From the NCBI RefSeq assembly GCF_036014175.1, contig NZ_CP107917.1:8680001-8744000 (forward strand): 64,000 nucleotides of DNA, given 5' to 3'. The stretch comes from Streptomyces sp. NBC_00443. GTDB lineage: Bacteria; Actinomycetota; Actinomycetes; Streptomycetales; Streptomycetaceae. Position 1 is the first letter of the stretch, and each line of letters begins with the position of its first letter. This document shows positions 23,583 through 31,535 of the stretch, one piece after another. A model generated the notes under the pieces. The model was not told the DNA's origin. It did no database searches and worked only from the letters and a program-made list of their open reading frames with translations. The position numbers were made by a program, and so were the translations under genes.

Positions 23583-25178
23583 ATGCATCCCGCACGCCGC
23601 CTGACGTTCGGCGACATCATCCGCGAGCACCGACGCTCCTTCCCCGCAGGCGTCGCCCTCGTCGACGGCGAGGTCCGGCTGACCTGGCCGCAGCTCGACG
23701 AGCGCACCAACCGACTCGCCCACGCCCTCACCGACGCGGGCGTCGGCTCCGGCGACCGCATCCTGTGGCTGGGCCAGAACTCCTTCCGCATCTGGGAACT
23801 GCTCGGCGCCGCCGCGAAGATCGGTGCGATGGTCTGCCCCGGCTACTGGCGCTGGGCCGCCCCCGAAATGGCGTTCGCGGTCGAGGACTTCGACCCCCGG
23901 GTCGTGATCTGGCAGGACGAGGAGATCGGCGACACCGTACGCAAGGCGCGGGCCGAACTGGGCACCGACCACCGGGCGTTGTGGCTGCGACATGACGCGG
24001 AGGGCACCGAGGAACCCGACTCGTACGAGTCCTTCCTGGCCTCCGGCTCACCCGAGGACCCGGTCGCCGACGTGGACGTCGAGGTGGATCCCGACTCCGC
24101 GCTGCTGGTCATCTACACCGCGGCGATCTCCGGACGGCAGTCCGGCTCGATGCTCTCGCACCGCAACCTCCTCGCCATGGGCGCGAGCGCCGCCTGGATG
24201 GGGGACATCGGCACGGAGACCGCCTTCCTCGGCGCCGGACCGATGTTCCATATCGGCAACTACCAGTTCTGGGGCGTCCCGGCCTTCGTCCACGGCGGCA
24301 AGAACGTGATCGTGCGCCGCGTGGTCGCCGAGGAACTGCTCCCGCTCCTGGAGGCCGAGCGCTGCACCCACGCCTATCTGATGCCGCCGACCATCGCGCA
24401 ACTCGTCGCGCTGAACCGGGAGGCCGGACACGACCTCTCCCACCTGCGGGCGAGCGTCGCCGCACCCCTGTGGCAGGGCACCGTGCCCACCGACACCAGC
24501 CGCTTCACCCGCAACGGCGGCGGCGAGGGCCGCGGCTACGGGCAGACCGAGGTGACCGGCTTCGCCGTGACCGGCGCCTACGGCGGGACGGGCACCGGCA
24601 ACGCGGGACGCCCGGGTCCCTTCACCGCCGTACGCATCCTCGACAGCGGCGGCAAGGAGTGCGAGGTCGGGGTGGCCGGCGAGATCTGCGTCCGCGGCGA
24701 CCTCGTGCACCTCGGCTACTGGAACCGGCCGGAGATCAACGAGGAACGCTTCCGCTTCGGCTGGTGGCACACCACCGACCTCGGTCGGCGCGAGAGCGAC
24801 GGCACGATCAGCTTCCTCGGGACCACGACCCGCATGCTCAAGTCGGCAGCCGAGAACATCTTCCCCGCCGAGGTCGAGAACTGCATCGAATCGCATCCCG
24901 CGGTCAAGGAGGCCGCCGTGATCGGCGTGCCCAACGAACGCTGGGCGCAGGACGTCAAGGCGGTCGTCGTACTGCGTCCCGACGCCGGACCGGTCCCGGC
25001 GGCGGACGTGATCGAGCACTGCCGGGCGCGGATCGCCTCGTACAAGAAGCCGAAGACGGTGGAGTTCATCGAGGCGCTGCCGCGCACCAAGGACTTCGCG
25101 AAGGACTACGAGGCGCTCGACGAGCGCTTCGGCGGGGGCGGCTATCCCGGCGGCGACACGCTCGGCGCGGGCCGGTGA
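23583..25178 (+). CDS. Acyl-CoA synthetase-like (AMP-binding) protein with unusual P-loop
   Basis: A 531-residue ANL-superfamily protein of FadD-like length, with GYGQTEVTGFAVTG (A5-like), TTDLGRRESDGTISFLG (A7) and TRMLKSAAENIFPAEVE (A8). The phosphate loop is altered: YTAAISGRQSGSMLSH replaces the usual YTSGTTGxPKGxxxSH, so the Thr-Gly-Thr-Thr core and the lysine are lost. The C-terminal catalytic lysine region reads PRTKDFAKDY. Related actinobacterial FadD-like proteins vary here too, so activity may remain but is uncertain. It lies 41 bp after the aldehyde dehydrogenase and likely activates the acid that enzyme makes. Confidence 0.88.
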   Translation: MHPARRLTFGDIIREHRRSFPAGVALVDGEVRLTWPQLDERTNRLAHALTDAGVGSGDRILWLGQNSFRIWELLGAAAKIGAMVCPGYWRWAAPEMAFAVEDFDPRVVIWQDEEIGDTVRKARAELGTDHRALWLRHDAEGTEEPDSYESFLASGSPEDPVADVDVEVDPDSALLVIYTAAISGRQSGSMLSHRNLLAMGASAAWMGDIGTETAFLGAGPMFHIGNYQFWGVPAFVHGGKNVIVRRVVAEELLPLLEAERCTHAYLMPPTIAQLVALNREAGHDLSHLRASVAAPLWQGTVPTDTSRFTRNGGGEGRGYGQTEVTGFAVTGAYGGTGTGNAGRPGPFTAVRILDSGGKECEVGVAGEICVRGDLVHLGYWNRPEINEERFRFGWWHTTDLGRRESDGTISFLGTTTRMLKSAAENIFPAEVENCIESHPAVKEAAVIGVPNERWAQDVKAVVVLRPDAGPVPAADVIEHCRARIASYKKPKTVEFIEALPRTKDFAKDYEALDERFGGGGYPGGDTLGAGR

Positions 25179-25185
25179 GGCCCTG

Positions 25186-26336
25186 ATGGACGCTCGACAT
25201 CCCGTCGTCGCGGGTGTGTACGCCACCGAACAGGCGCTGTCCCTCCCGCACCGCGACGCCATGGACCTCGCCCTCGAAGCCGTGTGCGGCGCCATCGAGG
25301 ACGCCGGGCTGACCCCGGCGGACATCGACGGTGCCCAGGTCGACTGGCCCGGCCCGGGCGGCGTGCCCGGCGAGGGCAGCTCCTGGGCCCGGATGCTCGG
25401 CCGGGACCTGCGCTGGTCCAGCGACTCGATGCTCGACAACGCGGGCTCGCGGGGCCTGCTGAAGGCGGCGGCAGCCGTCCGGGCCGGGTTCGCGGACACC
25501 GTGGTGGTCGGCGGCTGCAAGCTGGTCGCGCGCGGGGCGGGACCGGTCGGGGCCGGGGTGCCGCTGGAGTTCGCCGATGTGTGGGGAGCTATGTCGTCGC
25601 CCAGTTCGCGCTGGTGGCCGCACGGCACATGCACGAGTACGGAACGACCTCCCGCCAGCTCGCGGAGGTCGCCGCCACCATCCGCAACAACGGCACCACC
25701 AACCCGGAGGCGATGATGTACGGGCGTGGGCCCTACACCGCCGAGGACGTGCTCAACTCCCGCATGGTGGCCACCCCCTTCCACCTGCTGGACTGCTGCA
25801 TCGTCGGCGAGGGCGGCGCCGCGCTCGTGGTGACCACCGCCGAGCGGGCCCGGGATCTCCCGCGCCCACCCGTCGCCGTACTCGGCGGCGGCATGGAGTA
25901 CCACCAGGCCGCGTACGCCAACCCGGCGCTGTACCGGGAGGTCGGCGGGCTCGGCCGGGACGCCGCCACCCGCGCCTATGCGATGGCCGGAGTGAACCCG
26001 CACGACGTGGACGTCTTCTCCCTCTACGACCCCAACTCCTTCGAGATCATCCGGCAGTTGGAGATCCTCGGTCTGTGCGGTGAGGGAGAGGGCGGCCCGC
26101 TGGCGGCGAGCGGTGCCCTCGCCGTCGGGGGCAAGCATCCCGTCAACCCGGACGGCGGCTGTCTGGCGTACGCCTGGAACGGCACCCAGCAGATGACATT
26201 GAAAGTCGTCGAAGCCGTACGGCAGTTGCGCGGCACGGCGGTGCACCAGGTCGAGGGCGCGGAGCTGGCGGTCGTCGGCAACGCCGGCTCGGGAGCGCAG
26301 CACTACGAGATGAGCGTGCTGGGGAGGATGCGATGA
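25186..26336 (+). pseudogene. Thiolase-fold (Ltp/SCP-x-like) protein, interrupted by a -1 frameshift at 25583-25586
   Basis: The frame from ATG 25186 runs through PLEFADVWG and then loses homology. The continuation (VVAQFALVAARHMHEYG onward) is in another frame to 26336. Adding one G to the run GGGG at 25583-25586 restores a single protein of about 383 residues. The nucleophilic Cys is absent (DNAGSRGLL). Tyr stands where thiolases have the HDCFT histidine (FSLYDPNS), and NPDGGCLAYAWNG replaces the GHP loop. This pattern recalls Ltp2-type retro-aldolases rather than thiolases. It overlaps the DUF35 gene at 26333 by four bases, as Ltp2-type enzymes pair with DUF35. The break may be sequencing error or real decay. 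Confidence 0.85.
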
Positions 26337-26734
26337 GCCGGCCCGTACCCGTCCCCACCGAGCTGTCCCGGCCGTTCTGGGACGCGGCCCGCCGCGGTGA
26401 GCTGGTCGTTCCGCAGTGCCCGACCTGCGGTCTGCGCTTCTTCGTCCCCGAGCCCGCCTGCCCCGGCTGTATGTCGCGGGACTGGCGTTACGCGCCCAGC
26501 GCGGGCCGGGGGAGCGTCTACTCGGTGACCGTCGTGCACCGCGCACCCGGACCCGGCTTCGACACCCCCTTCGCACTGGCCGTGATCGACCTCGACGACG
26601 GAGGCACCCTGCTGTCGCACGTGGACGCGGGCGACACCGACGACGTGGTCATCGGCCTGCGCGTACGCGTGGACTTCCGCGCCCTCACCGACGAGATCGC
26701 GCTGCCGTACTTCGTACCGGAGAACACTCACTGA
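26333..26734 (+). CDS. DUF35 zinc-ribbon/OB-fold protein, partner of the upstream thiolase-fold protein
   Basis: A 133-residue DUF35 protein with a zinc ribbon CPTCG ... CPGCM (about 29-47) followed by an OB fold (GSVYSVTVVHRAPGPGF). An ATGA overlap with the Ltp-like gene suggests a stoichiometric complex in which DUF35 holds the CoA substrate. A second DUF35 protein (10361-10804) and a fused copy (in 53258-54700) accompany the other thiolase-like proteins in the window, so each appears to have its own partner. Confidence 0.9.
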   Translation: MSRPVPVPTELSRPFWDAARRGELVVPQCPTCGLRFFVPEPACPGCMSRDWRYAPSAGRGSVYSVTVVHRAPGPGFDTPFALAVIDLDDGGTLLSHVDAGDTDDVVIGLRVRVDFRALTDEIALPYFVPENTH

Positions 26735-26751
26735 GGGCGGAGGTGGGCGCG

Positions 26752-27501
26752 GTGGCGAACACGCCGGTACGGGTCCCCAAGATGGCCGAGCTGGTGGCGG
26801 CACGGCTGCGCCGGATGATCGTGCGCGGCGAGCTGGCCGAGGGTGACGCGCTCCCGTCCGAGACGGCGCTCATGGAGGAGTTCGCCGTCTCCCGGCCGAC
26901 GCTGCGCGAGGCGTTCCGGGTGCTGGAGTCGGAGTCGCTGATCAACGTGCGCCGGGGTGCCCGGGGTGGGGCGCGGGTGCAGACCCCCGAGGGCACGGTG
27001 GCGGCCCGGTACGCGGGCCTGGTGCTGGAGTACCGGGCGACGACCCTCAAGGACGTGTACGACGCCCGCACGGTGATCGAGGCACCGTGCGCCGGACTGC
27101 TGGCCGAGCGGCGCACGGACGAGGACCTGGAGCGGTTGCGGGCAGCCGTCGCCGAGGCCGAGCGGCTCATGGACGACCCGTCGGCGTTCATCCGCGCCCA
27201 CATGGAGTTCCATGCCCTGGTCGTCGAACTGGCGGGCAATGAGACGCTCGGCGTCCTCAACGGCATGGTCCGTCACATCATCGACCAGGCGAACTGGTCC
27301 CACGTCGACCTCGACGCCGGCAGCCCCGAGAACATCCGGGCCAACCGCCGGGGCTTCCGCGCCCACGGCGCACTCGTCGACCTGGTCGCAGCTCGCCGCG
27401 CCGAGCAGGCCGAGGAACTGTGGCGCGTCCATCTCCAGGAGGCGGAGGACTATCTGCTGCAGAACAGGTCCATGACGACGGTCCTGGACCTGCTCGGCTG
27501 A
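26752..27501 (+). CDS. FadR-subfamily GntR transcriptional regulator
   Basis: A 249-residue regulator. The N-terminal winged helix contains GELAEGDALPSETALMEEF and SRPTLREAFRVLESESL (about 27-65), the standard GntR DNA-binding signature. The C-terminal all-helical FCD ligand domain shows EFHALVVELAGN, FRAHGALV and RVHLQEAE, whose Asp/His residues usually bind metal or an acyl ligand. GTG 26752 is favoured over 26743 by spacing from GGAGG. It is the last gene of the aldehyde dehydrogenase operon and a close paralogue of the GntR at 47464-48267. It is a candidate regulator of the AT-rich islands, perhaps responding to a pathway CoA ester. Confidence 0.93.
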   Translation: MANTPVRVPKMAELVAARLRRMIVRGELAEGDALPSETALMEEFAVSRPTLREAFRVLESESLINVRRGARGGARVQTPEGTVAARYAGLVLEYRATTLKDVYDARTVIEAPCAGLLAERRTDEDLERLRAAVAEAERLMDDPSAFIRAHMEFHALVVELAGNETLGVLNGMVRHIIDQANWSHVDLDAGSPENIRANRRGFRAHGALVDLVAARRAEQAEELWRVHLQEAEDYLLQNRSMTTVLDLLG

Positions 27502-27521
27502 CATGTCGCGAGGTGGGTGTG

Positions 27522-28544
27522 TCAGCTGTCGCGCAGCTCCCGCACGATCGGTTCCCACACCTCGGCGTCGATCTCGTAGGCGGTGTAGAAGGAGATCCGG
27601 TCGACGAGCGCTCCGTACCGGCGCCGGATCTCGCCCGCCACCCGCTCCGGCTCCGCCACCACCGCGAACGTGTGCAGCACGTCGTCGTCGACGAGCCGGC
27701 CCATCGCCTCCCACTTGTCCTCGCGGGCCGACTTCGAGAGCGCGTTGAGTTCGTCGCCGAGTTCGCCCCAGCCGTGCAGTTCGAGGACCCCGCGATAGGC
27801 GGGCGTGCTGCCGTAGAAGGCGATCTGCCGGCGGGTGCCGTCCACCGCGCGGGCCATCTCCTCATCGGTGCGGCCGGTCGCGGTCAGCAGCAGATGGGAG
27901 ACCGAGAAGTCGCCGCGGGTACGGCCGGTGGCCGCGAGGCCGGCCTCCACGGTCGGCAGCGTGACCTCCCGCAGATAGCGCTCGGTGGTGAAGCCGTGCG
28001 CGAGGAGTCCGTCCGCGACCTCGCCCGCAACCCGGGTCATCGCCTGCCCGACGGCGGCCACGAAGACCTTGGGCGCGCCGCCGGGAGCGGGCGGGGGAGA
28101 GAAGAAGGGAGCCATGAGTGTGTGCGTGTAGAAGTCTCCGCGGAAGTCGAGCTTCTCGCCCTCGTTCCAGGCGGCCCAGATGGCGCGCAGCGCGCTCACG
28201 TACTCCCGCATGCGCGCCGCGGGCCGGCTCCACGGCATCGAGAACCGTCGCTCGATGTGCGGTTTGATCTGGCTGCCGAGGCCGAGGGAGAACCGTCCGC
28301 CCGAATAGGTCTGCAAGTCGTGTGCGGTGTAAGCGAGTTGCATGGGGGAGCGGGCGAAGGCGACGGCGATGGCCGTACCGACCTCCAGCCGGTCGGTGTG
28401 TTCGGCCGCGAGCAGGAGCGGCAGGAACGGGTCGTGCTTGGACTCGGACGCCCACAGGCCGTCGTAGCCGGTCTTCTCGTGGTGGCGGGCCTCCTCCACG
28501 ACCTCCGCGGTGCTCCACACGTTGAGCTTGCCGTCGACCTTCAT
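27522..28544 (-). CDS. Luciferase-like (LLM class) oxidoreductase, F420-dependent type
   Basis: A 340-residue LLM-class TIM barrel. Features are YDGLWASESKHDPF (about 27-40), LEVGTAIAVAFARSP, and GGRFSLGLGSQIKPHIERRF, typical of the F420-using branch represented by the TIGR03617 family as I recall it. It likely oxidises an alcohol or reduces an enone with F420. Its ATG overlaps the acyl-CoA dehydrogenase stop by four bases. It is the last gene of a leftward operon (crotonase, dehydrogenase, LLM) and converges on the GntR gene with a 20-bp gap. Confidence 0.88.
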   Translation of the reverse strand: MKVDGKLNVWSTAEVVEEARHHEKTGYDGLWASESKHDPFLPLLLAAEHTDRLEVGTAIAVAFARSPMQLAYTAHDLQTYSGGRFSLGLGSQIKPHIERRFSMPWSRPAARMREYVSALRAIWAAWNEGEKLDFRGDFYTHTLMAPFFSPPPAPGGAPKVFVAAVGQAMTRVAGEVADGLLAHGFTTERYLREVTLPTVEAGLAATGRTRGDFSVSHLLLTATGRTDEEMARAVDGTRRQIAFYGSTPAYRGVLELHGWGELGDELNALSKSAREDKWEAMGRLVDDDVLHTFAVVAEPERVAGEIRRRYGALVDRISFYTAYEIDAEVWEPIVRELRDS

Positions 28545-29677
28545 GCCGCTCCTCCGACCGCTTCCAGTCCGATGCGCTGTGCGAGCAGTTCCCGGTGGTA
28601 CGCCGGGTCGCCGAACAGCAGTTGTGACGTCTTGGCCCGCTTGAGAAAGAGATGGGCCGGGTGCTCCCAGGTGAAGCCGATGCCACCGTGGACCTGGATG
28701 TTCTCCGCCGTCGCCTGCAGACAGGCGTCGGAGCAGAAGGCCTTGGCCAGGCTCGCCACGGCGGGCAGATCCGGGGCCTCGCTCTCGGCGGCGAGCAGGG
28801 CGTAATGCGCGGCGGCTCGCGCCGACTCCACCTCCAGCAGCACGTCGGCCAGCAGGTGCTTGACGGCCTGGAAGGAGCCGATCGGCCGCCCGAACTGCTG
28901 CCGCACCTTGGCGTACTCCACCGCCATGTCGAGCGCACGGGAGGCCACTCCGACCTGCTCGGCGGCCAGTGCCACCGCGGCCCGGTCCAGGACCTCCGCG
29001 ACCAGATCCCAGCCGTCGCCGTGCGTGCGCAGGCGGGTCGCCGGTACGTCGGCATAGTCGAGGCGCGCCTGTCGGCGGGTCGGGTCCATGGTGGGGAGGG
29101 GGGTGCGGGTCAGTCCGGGCGCTTCGCCGTCCACGCAGAAGACGCCGATGCCGTCGTCGGTTCGGGCGATGGTGAGGACGACATCGGCGGTGGCGCCGTC
29201 GAGGACGAACATCTTGTGCCCGGTGAGCACCCAACTTCCGTCGGATTCGCGGGCGGTGAGCCCCACGCCCGCCGCGTCCCAACGGGCGGAGTCCTCGGTC
29301 AGGGCCAGCGTCGCGACGAGTTCACCCGAGGCCAGCCCCGGCAACAGGCGTTTGCGGGCGTCTTCGTCGCCGCACCGCAACAGCGTGGTCGTCGCGAGTA
29401 CGGCCGAGGACAGGAACGGGGCGCACAGCAGTGCGCGGCCCATCTCCTCCATGACGACGCCCACTTCGACCGGCCCGCACCCGGCTCCGCCGTACTCCTC
29501 GGGTACGGCCAGCCCCTGAAGCCCCAGCTCCGAACCCATCCGGCGCCACAGCGCCCGGTCGAAGCCATGCGGTGTCACCATCAGGCGCCGCACCTCGGAC
29601 TCGGGCGAGGTGTCGGCGAGGAACGCCCGCACCGTGCGCCCGAGTTCCTCCTGCTCCTCGCTGAACGCGAAGTCCAT
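28541..29677 (-). CDS. Acyl-CoA dehydrogenase, non-catalytic-partner type, without adjacent catalytic subunit
   Basis: A 378-residue acyl-CoA dehydrogenase homologue closely matching the partner subunits at 13181 and 36150. It shares the RQQFGRPIGSFQAVKH and GGIGFTWEHPAHLFLKRAK motifs. No Glu sits at either known base position (the helix-G segment reads AAVALAAEQVG). Unlike the other two it has no catalytic-type dehydrogenase beside it. The orphan catalytic-type subunit at 49855-51081 is the obvious partner candidate in this window. It lies between a divergent crotonase and an LLM gene in one leftward operon. Confidence 0.91.
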   Translation of the reverse strand: MDFAFSEEQEELGRTVRAFLADTSPESEVRRLMVTPHGFDRALWRRMGSELGLQGLAVPEEYGGAGCGPVEVGVVMEEMGRALLCAPFLSSAVLATTTLLRCGDEDARKRLLPGLASGELVATLALTEDSARWDAAGVGLTARESDGSWVLTGHKMFVLDGATADVVLTIARTDDGIGVFCVDGEAPGLTRTPLPTMDPTRRQARLDYADVPATRLRTHGDGWDLVAEVLDRAAVALAAEQVGVASRALDMAVEYAKVRQQFGRPIGSFQAVKHLLADVLLEVESARAAAHYALLAAESEAPDLPAVASLAKAFCSDACLQATAENIQVHGGIGFTWEHPAHLFLKRAKTSQLLFGDPAYHRELLAQRIGLEAVGGAA

Positions 29678-29686
29678 CCGAGTACT

Positions 29687-29738
29687 CCTCTCCGGCTCAG
29701 CTCGCCGGCTCAGTTCTCTTGCTCAGCGCTTCGGTTCA
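29687..29738. repeat. Degenerate 13-bp tandem array repeating a stop codon
   Basis: On the minus strand four consecutive 13-nt units each begin TGA, at 29738, 29725, 29712 and 29699 going left. They are TGAACCGAAGCGC, TGAGCAAGAGAAC, TGAGCCGGCGAGC and TGAGCCGGAGAGG. The first is the stop of the crotonase gene. The last two are nearly identical. The 13-nt period puts TGA in all three frames before the acyl-CoA dehydrogenase start. Confidence 0.75.
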
Positions 29739-30560
29739 GCGCCGGCCGCGCGACGCGATGATCCGCTCGACCGCGGCGATGTGATCCGGTGAGTGCATGG
29801 TGTCCCGCTCGGCGAGCAGGGCCGGTTCCATCACGGTGTCGAGGGCCTGCTCCAGGTGCCGGTTGACCGCGCGCTTGGTCTCGCGCAGCGCCTGCACGGG
29901 CAGCGCGGCCAGCCGCCCGGCCAGGTCCATGGCCTCGTCCATGAGTTTGTCCCTGGGGACGGCGCGATTGGCGATGCCCAGCCGGACCGCGTCCTCGGCG
30001 CGCACCCGGTCGCCCAGGAACAGCAGCTCCTTCGCCCGGGTCGGACCCACCAGCAGCGGCAGGACGTACGCGCCGCCGTCGCCCGCGACGAGTCCGACCT
30101 GGACGTGCGGGTCGGCGACGTAGGTGTCGTCGGCGATCAGTACGAGATCGCTCAGCAGGGCCAGGCTGCAACCGAGTCCGACGGCGGGGCCGTTGACCGC
30201 CGCGATCACAGGGAGCGGGCAGCGGACCAGGCCGGTGATGATTCGCCGGGCCTCGTCGACGTTCTGGTCCCGGAAGGCAGCGTCGCGCTGGACGCGGGTC
30301 ATGATGTCGAAGTTGCCGCCGGCGCTGAACGCCCGCCCTCGCCCGGTGAGCACGATCACCCGTGCGTCCGGGTCGGCGGCGATCTCGTCCCACACCGACG
30401 TGAGACCGGTGTGCAGCTCCTCGCTCATCGCGTTCAGCTGCTCCGGCCGGTTCAACTCGACCAGCCGGACCGGTCCGAGGGCCGTCACCACCAGATCCGT
30501 CGTCTCCAGATCCGTCATCTCCACCGCCGTCAATACCGCCATCGTTGTCGTGATGGCCAT
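29736..30560 (-). CDS. Crotonase-fold (enoyl-CoA hydratase/isomerase family) protein lacking both hydratase glutamates
   Basis: A crotonase-superfamily protein of up to 274 residues. The CoA and oxyanion segments are present (RAFSAGGNFDIM, VNGPAVGLGCSLALLSD). The two glutamates of true hydratases are not: the first position is in GLGCSLAL and the second in DPHVQVGLVAGDGG. The Asp-x-His...AGDGG pattern is shared with the crotonase at 35219, so they form a subfamily that may isomerise, hydrolyse or cleave C-C bonds. The start is uncertain: ATGs at 30560, 30542 and 30518 all lack a good ribosome site, and homology begins after about residue 24. It is the first gene of a leftward operon. Confidence 0.85.
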   Translation of the reverse strand: MAITTTMAVLTAVEMTDLETTDLVVTALGPVRLVELNRPEQLNAMSEELHTGLTSVWDEIAADPDARVIVLTGRGRAFSAGGNFDIMTRVQRDAAFRDQNVDEARRIITGLVRCPLPVIAAVNGPAVGLGCSLALLSDLVLIADDTYVADPHVQVGLVAGDGGAYVLPLLVGPTRAKELLFLGDRVRAEDAVRLGIANRAVPRDKLMDEAMDLAGRLAALPVQALRETKRAVNRHLEQALDTVMEPALLAERDTMHSPDHIAAVERIIASRGRR

Positions 30561-30583
30561 CGTTCACGAATAGGTCAGTAGAG

Positions 30584-30605
30584 TTGAATGCTATAACTAA
30601 TTAAG
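30584..30605. promoter_or_regulatory. AT-rich divergent promoter/operator island
   Basis: TTGAAT (30584-30589) followed by CTATAACTAATTAAG (30591-30605) lies in the 84-bp gap between two divergent crotonase genes. CTATAACTAATTA resembles the reverse complement of the 5.39-kb island, and GTTGAATG recurs at 7.26 and 33.27 kb. Both genes need a promoter here. Confidence 0.5.
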
Positions 30606-30644
30606 CTTTCTGGAAACCGGTCCGTGGAGTGACGGAGGACGCGC

Positions 30645-31535
30645 ATGGCGGAGCAGGAGTACGAGACCGTGCGGGCCGAGGTGGCGGACCGGATCCTCAC
30701 CGTCACCCTCAACCGGCCCGAGAAGCTCAACGCCTTCAACCCGCGGATGATGCAGGACCTGCTGGACGTCCTGGACGTGGCCGACGAGGACGACGAGATA
30801 CGCGTGATCGTGGTGACCGGAGCCGGCCGCGGTTTCTGCGCGGGCGCCGACGTCAGCTCAGGCGGCTCGTCCTTCGACCATCGCAAGGCGGGTGCCCGGC
30901 ACCGGGACACCGGCGGCAGGGTCGCGCTGCGGGTCTTCTCCAGCACCAAGCCGGTCATCGCGGCGATCAACGGCCCGGCGGCGGGCGTCGGGGCCAGCAT
31001 GACCCTGCCCATGGACATCCGGCTGGCGTCGACCTCGGCCAAGTTCGGCTTCGTCTTCGCGCGCCGCGGCATCGTGCCGGAGTCGGCGGCGAGCTGGTTC
31101 CTGCCGCGGGCGGTCGGCATGCAGCAGGCGATGGAATGGGTGGCGACGGGCCGTGTCTTCGGTCCGGACGAGGCCCTGGCCGCCGGGCTGGTCCGCTCTG
31201 TCCACCCACCGGAGGAACTGCTGCCGGCGGCGTACGGACTCGCCCGGGAGATCGCCGAGAACACCTCGGCGATCTCGGTGGCCCTGGCCCGCCAGATGAT
31301 GTGGCGGATGCTCGGCGAGCCCCACCCCATGGCGGCGCACCGGCTCGACTCGCGGATCATGAGCCAGATCGGCGGCGGCCCGGACCCCGTCGAGGGCGTC
31401 GAGTCCTTCCTCGCCAAGCGGCCACCCGAGTTTCCCGGCGGGGTGAGCAAGGACATGCCACCCGTCTACCCTTGGTGGCAGGAGGAGGAATTCCGCCCGT
31501 TCGGGGAGCAGGCATCCGATAGCCGGGAGTCGTGA
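30645..31535 (+). CDS. Crotonase-fold enoyl-CoA hydratase/isomerase family protein
   Basis: A 296-residue crotonase with GFCAGADVSSGG and INGPAAGVGASMTLPMD oxyanion-hole segments. The first hydratase Glu is replaced (GASMTL), and a single Glu follows in FARRGIVPESAASW, the arrangement seen in EchA-type isomerases or hydratases with one acid/base residue. A C-terminal extension after FLAKRPPEFPGG ends in an acidic, aromatic tail. ATG 30645 follows the divergent island. Its stop overlaps the GMC oxidoreductase start, so the two are co-translated. Confidence 0.88.
   Translation: MAEQEYETVRAEVADRILTVTLNRPEKLNAFNPRMMQDLLDVLDVADEDDEIRVIVVTGAGRGFCAGADVSSGGSSFDHRKAGARHRDTGGRVALRVFSSTKPVIAAINGPAAGVGASMTLPMDIRLASTSAKFGFVFARRGIVPESAASWFLPRAVGMQQAMEWVATGRVFGPDEALAAGLVRSVHPPEELLPAAYGLAREIAENTSAISVALARQMMWRMLGEPHPMAAHRLDSRIMSQIGGGPDPVEGVESFLAKRPPEFPGGVSKDMPPVYPWWQEEEFRPFGEQASDSRES

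Noticed and set aside
25580..25600. Programmed -1 ribosomal frameshift in the Ltp-like gene
   Set aside because: No X-XXY-YYZ slippery heptamer is visible, and the two similar breaks elsewhere are also at plain G/C runs, which fits one-base loss or sequencing error better.
882..28544. The two LLM-class proteins as LuxA/LuxB luciferase partners of LuxE-LuxC
   Set aside because: They are far apart, lie in different operons, and resemble F420/FMN-dependent oxidoreductases rather than luciferase subunits; no LuxD-like gene was found.
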